64,000 nucleotides of DNA from Hydractinia symbiolongicarpus (taxonomy: Eukaryota > Cnidaria > Hydrozoa > Anthoathecata > Hydractiniidae). Position 1 is the stretch's first letter, and every line of letters begins with the position of its first letter. Shown piece after piece: positions 1 to 11,641 of the stretch. Under the pieces are notes generated by a model, which had not been told where the DNA came from, did not search any database, and worked only from the letters and a program-made list of their open reading frames with translations. The stretch is taken from NCBI RefSeq assembly GCF_029227915.1, contig NC_079885.1, positions 23,995,001-24,059,000 on the forward strand, read 5' to 3'. Made by a program: the position numbers and the translations under genes.

Positions 1-152
1 AATTCAAAGAGTGAAACATCACCGTGTTGTTACCGTCTTTAAAACAATTAAAAGAACGCGCTTGGCAGAAATTGCAAAAGTTACAACCGATATACAGCTA
101 GCTAGCAATGTGTGTATGACAGTGCAAAAAATTTAAAAAATGCACATTAATA

Positions 153-384
153 AAAGGGAAATAATTTTTTTGCGAGTAGTAATTTTCGCGAGTTTAAATA
201 AGTTTATTTCGCAAATTAATATAAAATAGTTTCCTCATAAATTCAAATGCATGCTCAGAAAAAGTAAGGCATGGAAATTTAAATATAAAACCATCAATTT
301 TCACGAAGTGCACTTTTAAAAAAAAATATATCAAACACAAAATTTCGCAAATTTCAATTTTAGCGAAAATTAATTCCCTTAAAA
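153..384. repeat. AT-rich inverted-repeat element (MITE-like)
   Basis: The left end carries AAAAGGGAAATAATTTT and the right end, read on the minus strand, carries AAGGGAATTAATTTTCGC, giving an imperfect terminal inverted repeat of about 15-18 bp. The interior has repeated GCGAAAATTA-type motifs. It has no coding capacity. Similar GCGAAAATTA motifs recur near 570-600, 1230-1310, 27430-27500 and 29270-29640, so this is probably one member of a dispersed non-autonomous family. No target-site duplication could be fixed. Confidence 0.4.
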
Positions 385-480
385 TGACAATCATAAATAA
401 TCAAGCCTAGGCACACTAATCCAAACTAATTAAGCCGTTAGAAAGCTAGTCACTAACATTGTTAATGTTAAAAAACCTTA

Positions 481-611
481 CCCTTTTTATACTAATTCTT
501 CTTGAATTCGCGCAGTAAGTTGATTCCCTAACCGTTGCAGTCACATTCTTTTTTCGCTTTTTTTGATCCTGCGCGAAAATTAATAGGCGCAAAAATTAGT
601 ATAAAAAAGGA
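481..611. repeat. Short MITE-like element with about 17-bp inverted ends
   Basis: CCCTTTTTATACTAATT at 481-497 is mirrored by TCCTTTTTTATACTAATT read on the minus strand from 611 to 594. The 131-bp element contains GCGCGAAAATTAATAGGCGC near its right end. It has no open reading frame. It lies in the 3' flank of DGAT1. The rest of 1-868 shows no gene and is presumably 3'-untranslated or intergenic sequence. Confidence 0.45.
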
Positions 612-868
612 ATTAAGTATCTACCAAGTCTAAATAGTTACCGACAACAGCATACATAAGATTTTGTTCAAACGCCCACATCCAAAAGATTTTTAAACGC
701 TAAAACACAGCCACTATATCCTAAGTATATTTCTTTTTGTTTCGATAAATATCTCTTTTTTCTTTCGCTTTTTTTTATAAATACCCAAAGACCAACATAA
801 AATCACCAAGCATGTTATTCTCTTCCAGTTACCACGCGCTGGAAATGAATAAATCCCAGAATGTTCCT

Positions 869-3800
869 TTAGTTCGGCAAATTATGCACAACCAGGTAGT
901 CATGGTAATACATCATAATGGCCATAGGCTGGCCGATTATCAGAGACAGCCACACGACTATGTTACCCCACGGGTTCTTCATGTAAGATGTCATCACAGC
1001 CAGTGGAACTTGCATAAGCATTGACATGAAAGCCCAGGGTTTTAACATTCTTAGTGGAATGCTCACGATGTACTAGAAAAGACAAAATACAAATGTTAAA
1101 AAATAAAGAAATTAAAATCTAAAGAAAATTATCTACTAGTGCAAGTAATTTTACTTGGTTTCAAATGGATGTGTCATCTTAGAATGAATCCAATGTGAGA
1201 TTACCCTACTGCTCCTACCTTCCGGGTACTAATTTTCGCGAAGGGTATCTTGAGGTATTTCTATTTCACAACTTTGGCCAAAATCCGCAAAAAAACTACG
1301 TGCGAAAAATTAGTGACATTTTAGGCAATCTTTAGCAAATTTATTCAATACAAATGGTAATGAACTTTTGTTGTAACAAAAAAGTATTGTAAAGGCGGGT
1401 ATTCACTGAACCGGAATTGGTCGAAACGAGAATTACTTCCTACTTTTGCATCGATCAACTCCACAATTTTCGTTTAACTCGTCTCAAGGTGTTTAGCTAG
1501 CGCACAAGGAGTCTACAATATTCTTTAAAAAACCTAAAAAAATCGTCAGATAAAAAGAAAGTTGAATTTCTTTCATACCTCGTGAAAGAAAGCACTGATG
1601 AAAAACACAAACAAACTGGCTTGTATCTTGGTGTAGCCATTGCGAAGAAGTGGAGCATAAACATGTCTAAAAGTTAAGAAAAACAAAGCTGATACAAAAC
1701 GTCTGGGAGAACTATGCTGCTGTAATTTGATAAAAACGTAAGCTGATGCGAAATTTCTGAGAGAACAGTGTGGTTATCATCCGATAAGAAAACATACCTT
1801 TTTGCCCATCTGTGGATTGGTATATTCCAATTTTGCCAAAAATAGGTGATGTTTGGTGAATTCCTAAAACACACGAATTTTCATATTGAGCGATGCCTGT
1901 TGGTTGAAACGTGCTGTAATCCACTGCGCCGTCTGTTTTAATGAGGCACATTTGTTAGGACTCCTCGCATTGTTATTGATATGGCTGGTTTAAAAGCTAA
2001 CCTTATTTTGATGTTGTTTCCTAATGTTTGAAAAGTGCCTTTTTCTAGACTCTGTAGGAAGCAAATTGGCATCACAGCAAAGGCGGAATGCTAAAATGTT
2101 GTTTGTTAGCCAGAACTCGTAATAACTCAACTTTATAGATATTATATGAAAGATAATTAAATTCCCCACCCGGCAGTGCCCAGGTTCACGTACGTTGCGG
2201 TAGCAGGTAGGCAGAAATCGGGTTCAAAATCGAGTCAAAGAGCTAAGGGGGGGGGCTATTTTTGCAATAAGCAAGTGAAGGAAATCTAAGGGGAGCAAGA
2301 AATTATCCCACTCATCCAGGGTCTGGCATAAGAAGCTACTCCAGTAAAGGTAATTTCGGTTTAAGAATACATACCACCAGTCTTTATAAAACGTGCGATC
2401 ACCAAAATAAATGAGTTCCGACACAATGTTGAGAAAACTGTGAAAATACGCGTAGAAAAACATCAACCACAGAAAATGATTCGGAATCTAAAAACAGAAA
2501 ATATGTTTTCAAATATTGGATTAAAAATCGAACGGTTTGTTTTAAAATACACCCAAACTCTCAAAGACAAGAATTAGATTGCTATTTGTAAATCCTGTTG
2601 GTTGAATTAAATTTCCAATATTTCTGATTTAACGTAGCCAGTATTTTTAAAGATAAACATCTCTTTAGTCTATTCGCGATAGGGCTAACTGTGTCGAAAA
2701 TCAGTACTTGCACCTTTTTAAGCACCTGAGTAAGTCTAGCATGAAAAATCACAAAATGAACTTACAGCCAACTTCATAATTCTTTCGAAAAAACGAGGAA
2801 AATCCAATTCCTAGAAGGAAAAAGTAAACATAACACTTCATGCAGCCTCCACGTTCTAAGTAGCACTCACATTTCGGTTAAAAGCAAAAATACGATATTC
2901 TAGCAACCCTTTCACCAAAATTTTCTCTCCACCGTTGAGTCAAAAGCTAAATATGCTAAATAAACCTTTCGTCAGTGCACCAACCAAAAAGAAAGGTATT
3001 GGATATCGCCCTGAAGAAGAAGACAGGAAAGAAAATAAATCATTATACAATGACGTTACCTGGAAAGGCTTCAAAGAATGTATGACAGTTGGAACAATCC
3101 ACTAAATAAAAGCAAAAAAGAAGTTTCAATTACAAGCAGAATGAACGGTAAATCCAAAAAAAACCTCTATTGGCCTAATAACACGTTTATGAGTTTATAA
3201 AAAGTCAATCAGATAGTTAAAAAATGCATACGAATACATTGATTGAAATAAACGAGGTGATGCATTTGCTGCCTCGCCTAATCCTGACTCCTTAATAAGA
3301 ATTTACATCCAGATTTTTATAATTACAAATTGTTAGATGAACTATACAGGGAGAACGTAAGTCCAAAATACTTTTTATATATGCACCTACCTGTTGGCCA
3401 AGAGCAAGAATCAAAGCATTGAGAAATAGCTACAAAAAATATACAGATAAAATTAACAGGCACAAATTCTCTGTACAGTGTTTAACCGTATTTTATCATT
3501 ATTAATCACATGGATTTGACATAAAAGATCATCATCAGACACGATTTGAGAAAAAATACACAAACAGATGTCTGTTCGGCGTTGTTACGTAGTCGATAGA
3601 TGTAAAAACTCAACTTACTGCTTCCAATATTCTCCTCACTAAGAATCGAATTCTTATTTTTGATGTTCGTGGAAAATTCAGTTCATAGCAATATGTGGGC
3701 GCCACAACAAAATAGTACATATCTAAATAATTCAAATAAAATAGCGAATAACATATGAGATATTTTTACGTTGAGAGATTTTCGCATTTTCACGTATTTT

Positions 3801-6800
3801 GCTACAAAATAACATACATGCGAAATTTCAATTAGGCTTTTAACCGCGTAATTCGGTTCTTCTATTAAATTTCTAATCTTTAAATCAAAATTATGATAAT
3901 CTTTGTGTCATTTTACCTCCGTTAACCCTGAATTTTGCAAGATGAAAATTCTCTTTGTTTTTTCTAAAAATTTCTCCGTCGGTAAGGTACGCTTCTAGCT
4001 TTTATTGGCAGCAGTTTCTAACAAATCTCGGTCTCGCATTTTACTGTAAAAAGATCTCAGAAATACGTCAGCCCTCCCACATTGAGGACTGGAGAAGTTT
4101 TTTTTCTGACTATCACAATCTGAACGTGCTAGACAGATATGAATTAAAACTTAATTTGACCTCACCTGCTTGTGTGAGATTATTTGGATAGACAACAGGT
4201 CCAACAGGTTTTAAATCTGGATCTAAAGAAAACAGCTCAAAGTACATGCTTTTGTGGATACATGACCAAAAAAGTAGGATTTTATTATTTATTTTAACAA
4301 AATTAAGAAGCATATACAATAAATATCTGGGTATGACCATGCCATGTCAAGTATTAGGCAACAAAAGTCTGAACAGAAGTTGATGTTTTTATAATCGCGT
4401 AAGTCATCACATTTGAAAGTCATTTAATATTTTACTGCATAAGTCACAAACAAAAAAAAAAACACAAAAAAAGCAGAATGCAATATTCGATTTTACCTTT
4501 TTGACGTTTCACAATCTTTTCTTCTCTGCACCATCTATTCACTGCCATATAGGATATAAGTTTTAAAAAGATGGAAGTATACCAACATAGAGCGACAGTC
4601 GCAAACCCTACAACAAATAACAATAAATAAATTAAAATTTTCCACCTTATGCTTTAACAGACCTTGTGATAAACATCACAGATTGGGAAAAGATCTGGGA
4701 ATGCACTGGCTAATTGTTGTATCACCAATGAGAGGGAGGTTGACAATTCTGTCCACGGTCAGACTGTCAATAAGCTAGCAAGAAACAAGCAAAGCAAAAA
4801 TTGTTGTGGATAGACCCCTTACTGCTGATCAATGCATGGTTAAGAAGTGATAGAACCTTTACATAACAGAAGGAGGAAGTATGTTTCAAACATGACACTT
4901 CGTATATAAAGGCAAGATCTGTTATACTTTACAAGAGATAAGTACAAAGAGATGTTGATTGATCATTCTTAAAAACATATTAAAATGAAGGAACACATAC
5001 ATGGTAGCGGTTTGAAAATTACAACCACAATAGTCGGTATCACAATTATGCATGCAAGGTTAAACACATGAAGTATAAAACCTGTCCGCTCAGAAATCTT
5101 TTCCTGTAAAAGAGAAATAAGGAAAAGATTGGCGAACATATGACAATACAGTTAAACAACAACAAATATGCTGACAGCAAAGCCAATTCTTGAACTTTTC
5201 CTTACATATTTCGTATTTTTTAACAGTACTTATAAAGTGAAGAAACAATTAAATGGAGGTGATGCTCACAGGCCTTAAGGAAAGCATACTGGTTTAAAAT
5301 TCTTTTTTTTTTGTTGAATAGAATTGTATTAAGCATGGGTTAATCATTGGGGTTATAAGGTAGAGTGTGGAACAGGCTGTGGGTAACCATGACACATATT
5401 TTTGCACGATACAAAGCTGTCTTTTGTTTGAGGATAGGCTGCAGGTTAGTTAGATAAGAATAATTTCCATCTCTTTCATAATGTTCGACTATACTGGATG
5501 CAATGATCAGTTAAACTTTCGGGAGTGAAAATTGGGAAAATGTCAAACTATTTTTCTGCGAATGGTTTTGTACTTGTTAAGAATATTTATACCTTTTCAA
5601 GACTTTTTTCCACGTAAAAGGCAATTTGTATAAATATATTGGAAGCTAAAATAAAGCAGTACAGTTTTATTAACAAAAAACTATAATCATTAATTATACT
5701 GAACGATTAAAAGATTACCACCATGCAGGGATAAAGAAGGGAACATACCTAGCACTAATGTAGTTGATGGCCAACTGTATGGCTGTTCCATGAAAAGAAA
5801 AATAACCTGAGGATCCACCAAAACGCCATATCTGAAGTACAACATTGCATATAGCATGTAAGTGATCTTTCAAATTGATACCAGAAAATTATAATATCAC
5901 AAATCTTAATATTAGGATTTGTGATATTGCCTTAAGAGGCTAAAAACACAAGCCAAGTCTATAGCCAGACTTGTTAAGTTAACATGATTCTTTTTTACAA
6001 CCAAAAGAGGTCTCGTTATGTGGATTGTGAAAAGATTTTATAATATTTTACAAAAGCAATCTATAAAACAAATTTTAATTTAAAATTTTTTTTAAAAAAT
6101 GTAAATAAATTCTACTTTTACCAAAGAATGACTAAAAAAGTCACACAAGAATTTAAAAAATTATTAGTTAAATTTTTTTCGCATTTTGATTGGTTAATGT
6201 ACATAAAGTATACGATTGATTAATTATCTTCATGAACCTTTTTTTTTCAAGTCAAGTTTTTTATTCACTATTTTTCGAAATAACGTGCCTCAACAAAAAA
6301 GTGCTTTAATTGCAACTAAAATTGCATTAAAACAAAGAAAACAAAGTCGACTTACTTTAATACATTATTTAATGCTACTCGGAAATTTGATAACACCTAA
6401 AAGTGATGCAACAACAAACTAAATAAACACTTCCAAAAAAACACATTTTAAGCAACATGCACATATACTGAAGATATACTTTAGGGGAAGAAACTGTTGT
6501 ACTTTATCTTTATAACAAAATTTTTTGGTGGGGAAAATACTTTCCCAGTTCTATGAAATTAAACGTTTTTGCAGAAAAAGAACTTTTGCAGTTCAGGAAA
6601 GTGACGAATTTTCCCATAGAAAAAATTTTAGTCCTCACAGAAGTGCTATATATACAACTAATTTCAAGGATCTTGAGCAGTGGCATTCTAAAAGCCCAAT
6701 TTTAATTGAAACTATTTTGGGAAATTTTTCAGTTTGCCAAAAACAAAGAGTCAATTTTGGAATATAAATCTAGAGGTCAAGTTGTTTTCTCCAGTATTCC

Positions 6801-9800
6801 ACATTGTTTTAAAACCTATATTTCTTTTAAACTAAACTATATATATAGACATGGTGACTTGAGATTATGCTTAGTAACCAAACTCCTAGACACGCTATAT
6901 TTGTCTGAACTGTCCCAAAATGTTTGTAATTCTGACAAAATCGATATTGGAGACCAAAGTCAATGACACATTCAGACTTGTATATTATACTAAAAAAAGA
7001 TGCTTGATATTCAACTTCCTCACATAAGGAGGGAAAAATAAAGTTTGTAAAAAAGCAGATACAGTAAATATAACATAATGAAACAACAAAACAGCCTTAA
7101 ACTTACCAATAAAAGCAGGCATAAATTTATAACTCCTCTGTAGTTATCAAATCCGGAAGAACTTGAGAATAAGGAAGGACTGGTGTGATGCACACTAAAA
7201 GAATATAATAGAAAAATAAAACAATTTTGTTTCAAAAAACATCCATAGTTCAGAAAAAACCATTTTTAAATAATGTCATATCAGTCCTGTCTGTACAACT
7301 GAGGATATGCTATAGGGTGTTTCAACAAAATGTGTACATATTAAAATAACATGGTGATTAAATTTCTAACTTCTTACCCTAGATTCAGAAAAATGTTACC
7401 AATTTTGAATTTTGGTATTCTGGTTTCTACTGAAACATTCAGTGGCGGACAAATTACTTTTCTGTCTCTGGTATGGAAACTTTTCCTACTTTATTTTTGT
7501 AGGTAACACAAAACAAAAAATGTACAGAATCATAAATAAATAGAAATTTGTTTTGACCATCAGACTTTGTAAAAAGTACTTCCAAGCCATATGTATGTTT
7601 CATAGAAGCAAAAGGTGCAACCGTAATGTGTTCTCACATGCAGTACATTTATTACCAGCAACCTCAGTCTGAAGTATTGTTTAAGGATATTTCACTGAGA
7701 AATATATCTTGGTCTTATAAAAATTCATATCAAGCCCTGTTTTCCAACAAAGGGCATGTATATTATAACACACGTGTATTATACGTCTCAGAGTTTCAGA
7801 ATTTATTATCAAGGGTTGTAAATCTATGTAAATCTTGACTGATATTAAATTAATTTCTTCTTGCAAGTCTACCTAATAGGTTTGTTTTTGCTTTTGGTTT
7901 TACTCATTGTTGCTAATAAGATACAGTGAAATTTAAGTAGCTACTATAGAGATACAATAGTAGCATGTAATCTCATTTTTTATCAATTTAAGTTTTTTAT
8001 TATTAATGTTTTTGTCATCATTAATTAAGTCTTCTTGTATTAAAAAGATATAAAAGGGTTAACTTAAATTGCAGCATAAGAAGATTCGACTTTCAACCGC
8101 TCACACAAATTAATTTGCACAAGCGTTTCTAATCAAATGTAGATTACTCAGACAGAGAAGTTTATAATTAAAAACAGATTTTAATGGTCGTTCAGCATTT
8201 ACGTTTTTCTTAATACTGTAATAAATATTACTTAAAGTATAGTCTGATGAAGACCTCCAATACTGTAAGGAGGTCGAAATCATTCAAAGAGTCGTTCATG
8301 TCTGCAATTTAGGGCTCACGGAGTAAATTTTACTGACAAAAACTGCTAGACTGAGATCATTAAGATTTAAGCATAGGATATTTATATAACATAAAATCTG
8401 ATTGAATAAAACTATGTACAAAACATATATGCATATATATTAAAAGTTAAAAAAAACATTAGAAATAGTGCTAAACTAGTTGTTAGCCCATGGAAAAATC
8501 CATGGGTTCGCCCATGTATTTAATATAGATGAAAATCAATCAAATGTTAAAAATTCAAGATTAACAAGCAATACTGAACATATATTGATTTTCTTTGCCT
8601 CATTCTCACATTAATTACATTTTTGCTTTGTAATCTGCAAAAACAATTCGAAATTTTGAAAATATTCAGATTTCCTCTGAAATAATCTTTTCCGAAGTAA
8701 ACTTAGTCAAACACAAACAATATGACCAACACTAAGGAGCAATCAGATACAGTTAATCATAGTGCTGTGTTTTTCCTGCGCACAGAAACAGAGGTTACTT
8801 TCCGCTTAGTTTGTTTACATTTTTACCTCCATTTCTGCGCGTGCATTGGGCATTACGTAATCACTTACGTAATGCCCAATTACGTGATTCCATCTATTAA
8901 AAACTGGGCTTGAGAAGAGGGTGCCAATAAGCCGCAAACGCCCGCATATATACGGGCAAGTTTGTGCCACTTTTTGAATTAAATTGACAGTTGTCCGCCG
9001 AAACCGCTCGCACTTTCCCGAACAAGCCCGGAACATTGCCCAAATGCAACACCTTTTAACATAACATGGCTGACGATAGTTGAAATAATGCGTTTGAAGA
9101 GAAAGGAGTTAATAAAGTTTATATATAAGTTATTTATCAGGTAAATCTTATCAAAAAATCATAAAAAAACAGTTCTTTTAAGAACTTCGCTACCACATAG
9201 TAAGTTCATTTTAATTTTTATACTTTTTAAAAAAATTCTTCGAGAGTCATTTGTGGTGAATCTTCTTTTTTTTCGGGCATTGTTTGGGACTATGCAGGTT
9301 TTTTCAGGCAAGTACCTGATTTTTTTCAAAACACCGAAAACACCCACACTTTTTACGGCGTATGCCGCTTATCGGCACCCTCGTGGGTTGAGTTCAAATC
9401 TTTAAAACGTAATTTTGGGATATAGATAGATAAAGAGTTATATATTTTATATGGCTAATTAATTAGTTCCAGGGTGAGTCTTCCAAGATTTATCTGAATG
9501 TGTGTATCTCACTAATGGAAATCTGCTAAAAGAGTGGGGGGAGGGGTCTGAATCTTAGTAAAAATATCCCGCTAGCAGGGCCCAACATTTTTTTGAAGGC
9601 CCCTAACCATTAATTGGAATGCACTTTTTGCTAGCGGCTTGCCTCCTAGTTAAAATACAAAAAGTGTCATCTCATGAGGCATGTTTTACTCTATTGAGAA
9701 ATGGGACTCACTTGATCAGGTATAATACCAGCTTAGTTCCAATTTTTCTCTTAGTTAAAATTTTAATTAAATGGCACTTCGCTAACACAAGTCATTAGAT

Positions 9801-10119
9801 TTTTGCCACTATGTTTTTATATATAGGAAGTGGATGATTTAATAATGTGTATAGTAAGTTATGCCAGGACTGCAGTGGCACAAGTTATTTTGTTAAAAGT
9901 ATATTAAAAAAATAAAGTTAACCTTTTTAATTTGTTAAATAAATTCAGTTTTCTCTCCAACTTAGCTTCCGATTTCTGCTTCTGTATTTGCTTTTTTACA
10001 TATCCATTTGAGGCACTTGAAGCACCAACACTCATGCTTCTTCCCATTTTGTTACTTCTATCGTCTTCTTTATATTCATTATTATGGCTGAATGACTTCT
10101 GGCGTTTTAAACTGGCCAT
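869..10119 (-). CDS. DGAT1: Diacylglycerol O-acyltransferase 1 (DGAT1), 16 coding exons
   Basis: An ER multi-pass MBOAT enzyme that esterifies diacylglycerol with acyl-CoA, the last step of triglyceride synthesis. Exons in transcription order: 10119-9923, 7194-7107, 6396-6356, 5831-5749, 5645-5593, 5103-5001, 4607-4497, 4222-4166, 3722-3619, 3429-3391, 3101-3060, 2810-2766, 2487-2375, 1863-1798, 1666-1579, 1072-869. All have AG/GT borders, phases agree, and the total is 1434 nt (477 residues plus stop; human is 488). Landmarks: [25 protein letters not shown], the [12 protein letters not shown] stretch, FYKDWW (about residues 354-359), the MBOAT histidine in ISAFFHEY (about residue 409) and the C-terminal [19 protein letters not shown]. 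Exon 1 ([10 protein letters not shown]...) is basic and poorly conserved, as is usual for this N-terminus. It is the least certain exon, although its phase and its strong-looking start fit. The SOAT family is excluded by overall match. Confidence 0.93.
5893..5928. repeat. Perfect 13-bp inverted repeat in a DGAT1 intron
   Basis: AATATCACAAATC at 5893-5905 is followed after a 10-base spacer by its exact reverse complement at 5916-5928. It lies in the intron between the third and fourth DGAT1 exons. It could be a foldback remnant; no function is implied. Confidence 0.5.
6177..6215. repeat. Dispersed repeat, copy 1
   Basis: This stretch contains GCATTTTGATTGGTTAAT followed by TACATAAAGTATACG. 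It is nearly identical to a second copy at about 10978-11019. The core ATTTTGATTGGTTAA also occurs on the opposite strand at 40921-40935. It is probably the end of a dispersed element. Confidence 0.55.
8244..8279 (+). other. Hammerhead-ribozyme-like core
   Basis: CTGATGA at 8244-8250, then a perfect 7-bp stem (GACCTCC at 8252-8258 with GGAGGTC at 8269-8275, loop of 10) followed directly by GAAA at 8276-8279. This is the order of the hammerhead catalytic core around stem II. One extra A sits between CTGATGA and the stem. I could not find a convincing stem I or a well-paired stem III, so it may be a decayed ribozyme or coincidence. It lies in intron 1 of DGAT1, on the strand opposite the gene. 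Confidence 0.3.
8487..8506. repeat. Small perfect hairpin
   Basis: CCCATGGA and its exact reverse complement TCCATGGG are separated by AAAA. It lies within DGAT1 intron 1. Only the palindrome itself can be supported. Confidence 0.4.
8845..8880. repeat. Perfect 16-bp inverted repeat with 4-base loop
   Basis: ATTGGGCATTACGTAA at 8845-8860, spacer TCAC, then the exact reverse complement at 8865-8880. Half-matches of the same words follow immediately (ATTACGTGATT). It is in DGAT1 intron 1, just left of a TIR-flanked element. Confidence 0.6.
8917..9382. mobile_element. Non-autonomous DNA element with 26-bp terminal inverted repeats
   Basis: The left end reads GAGGGTGCCAATAAGCCGCA... (8917-8942). 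The right end, read on the minus strand from 9382, is GAGGGTGCCGATAAGCGGCA.... They match at 23 of 26 positions. The element is 466 bp with no meaningful open frame, so it is MITE-like. I could not identify a target-site duplication and therefore do not assign a superfamily. It is inside DGAT1 intron 1. Confidence 0.6.
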
Positions 10120-10359
10120 AGTGAGATGCGGTCTGGTACGCTTTCGTTTTCGGAATGTTTAGAAATACAGAAAATACATTTTGTACTTCGACCTGGATAA
10201 CAAAATATCGGTAGTTTCTTTGCGTATCTTTATCTGATATATGATTTGATGTGGTGTATACCGGCAGATTTTTTTTACTTTTGATATAAATCAGTGCCGT
10301 AATAACTGGGGGAGGCAGGGGGCACAGCCCCCCCCTTCCCTAATAATTTTCCTACTGAA

Positions 10360-10365
10360 AAAAAG

Positions 10366-10396
<31 letters not shown>

Positions 10397-10410
10397 AGAA
10401 AAAAGAGAGA
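10360..10410. repeat. GAAA/GAGA microsatellite
   Basis: A run of GAAA units grades into GAGA and AAGA. It follows a G- and C-homopolymer stretch at about 10310-10335 (GGGGGAGGCAGGGGGCACAG then CCCCCCCC) that can fold back on itself. The remainder of 10120-13890 shows no recognisable gene; open frames there are short and unlike any family I know. Confidence 0.7.
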
Positions 10411-10977
10411 AAGATTTAGTGTCATTTCTTCAAAAGTTAGATAACCCAGGAAAGCTACTTTTGTGTGTGACGTTATAAAAGTTGGAATGCCTGCTACAAA
10501 TGCATTTAGCAAACAATGTTTTTCAGCTTTGAACCGCATTTTCTAAAAAGTGCCAGCACCCCGTAAAATTTCTAGTGTTCTTATCGTTTTTTAAATTATT
10601 GTAGTCGTGTAATGTAAATATGTATATATGTCTTTCTACCTTTTGGTTTCTGATGGAAATTTTTATCTACATTTTGAATCCAATAAAACAATGCAACTTT
10701 TCTAAATTACAAAAATATCGAAACTTTCATCGTGATTTTTAACTATAAGATCGATGACGCCTTGAATGGTATTTTCCGTCAATAGAGGTGCAAAATTTAA
10801 AAATTTCTGGGTAGTCACTATATACTAGCTTTTAATATAAAATGTATGATGTAAAAAAGAAGATGGCAGGAGACAAGCCCCTTGAGTGAGCAAAACATTT
10901 ACAGTCACTTGATATTCGCTACTCTTAAATATAAAATAAAGTAATAGTATATAATAATTCATTATAATAAGGTAAAC

Positions 10978-11019
10978 TTTTCTTGCATTTTGATTGGTTA
11001 ATCTACATAAAGTATACGC
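10978..11019. repeat. Dispersed repeat, copy 2
   Basis: A near copy of 6177-6215: GCATTTTGATTGGTTAAT, with C for G at the next variable position, then TACATAAAGTATACG. The flanks differ, which supports a mobile or dispersed origin over a local duplication. Confidence 0.55.
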
Positions 11020-11553
11020 TATATTTTAATTTTCTACCAGAAATCAATTTCACAGTGCAAAGGTTTATATGTTTACTTTGATTGGCTGAATAGCGTGCGT
11101 ATTTCTAAGTTATTGTTTTCCTAAAAAAGAGATTTATAACGCCTTGAAGGACTTGTTTGGTTCGATTATTCAAAATAGAGAAATTTATCACGAATTGTAT
11201 TACACAGTCAAATAATCCTGCAATATTTTTATTTGCTGCTGAACAAAGAAATTTATGAACCGTGACAGAGATTGAACATTAACAACCGAGTATACCAAAT
11301 ACAAAGATTTTTATGATAAACTAGTTATCGAACTCTTTCTCCAAACATATCGCCATATTTTTGGTTTTTAAATTTTCTTAATGCTTCACTCACCTAAGTC
11401 TCGTGAAACGAGAATATAAAAAACTCAAAAGAATTATGTTATTACTACGACATAAAAAGTCACAATGTTATTATTTAAAAATATCTTGTGTTGTGACGTG
11501 TAGAAGTTCCAATTTCTTCACAGCTTTAAAAAAATTGAATGAAATTATTTATT

Positions 11554-11641
11554 CTCGTCCCGAGGGTTTGTTGACAATGTCAAAGCCGCTAAGGCTTACT
11601 TGACGGCTACTGTCAAAAAGGCAAAAGCCCCTGGGGACGAG
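11554..11641. repeat. 88-bp inverted-repeat element
   Basis: CTCGTCCCGAGGG at 11554-11566 is matched at 12 of 13 positions by the reverse complement of CCCTGGGGACGAG at 11629-11641. The interior is GC-richer than its surroundings. It is too short to code for anything and is MITE-like. Confidence 0.5.

Noticed and set aside
1712-1951. Minus-strand frame ([15 protein letters not shown]...) as an additional DGAT1 exon
   Set aside because: The exons at 1863-1798 and 2487-2375 join in phase across it and match the family without extra residues.
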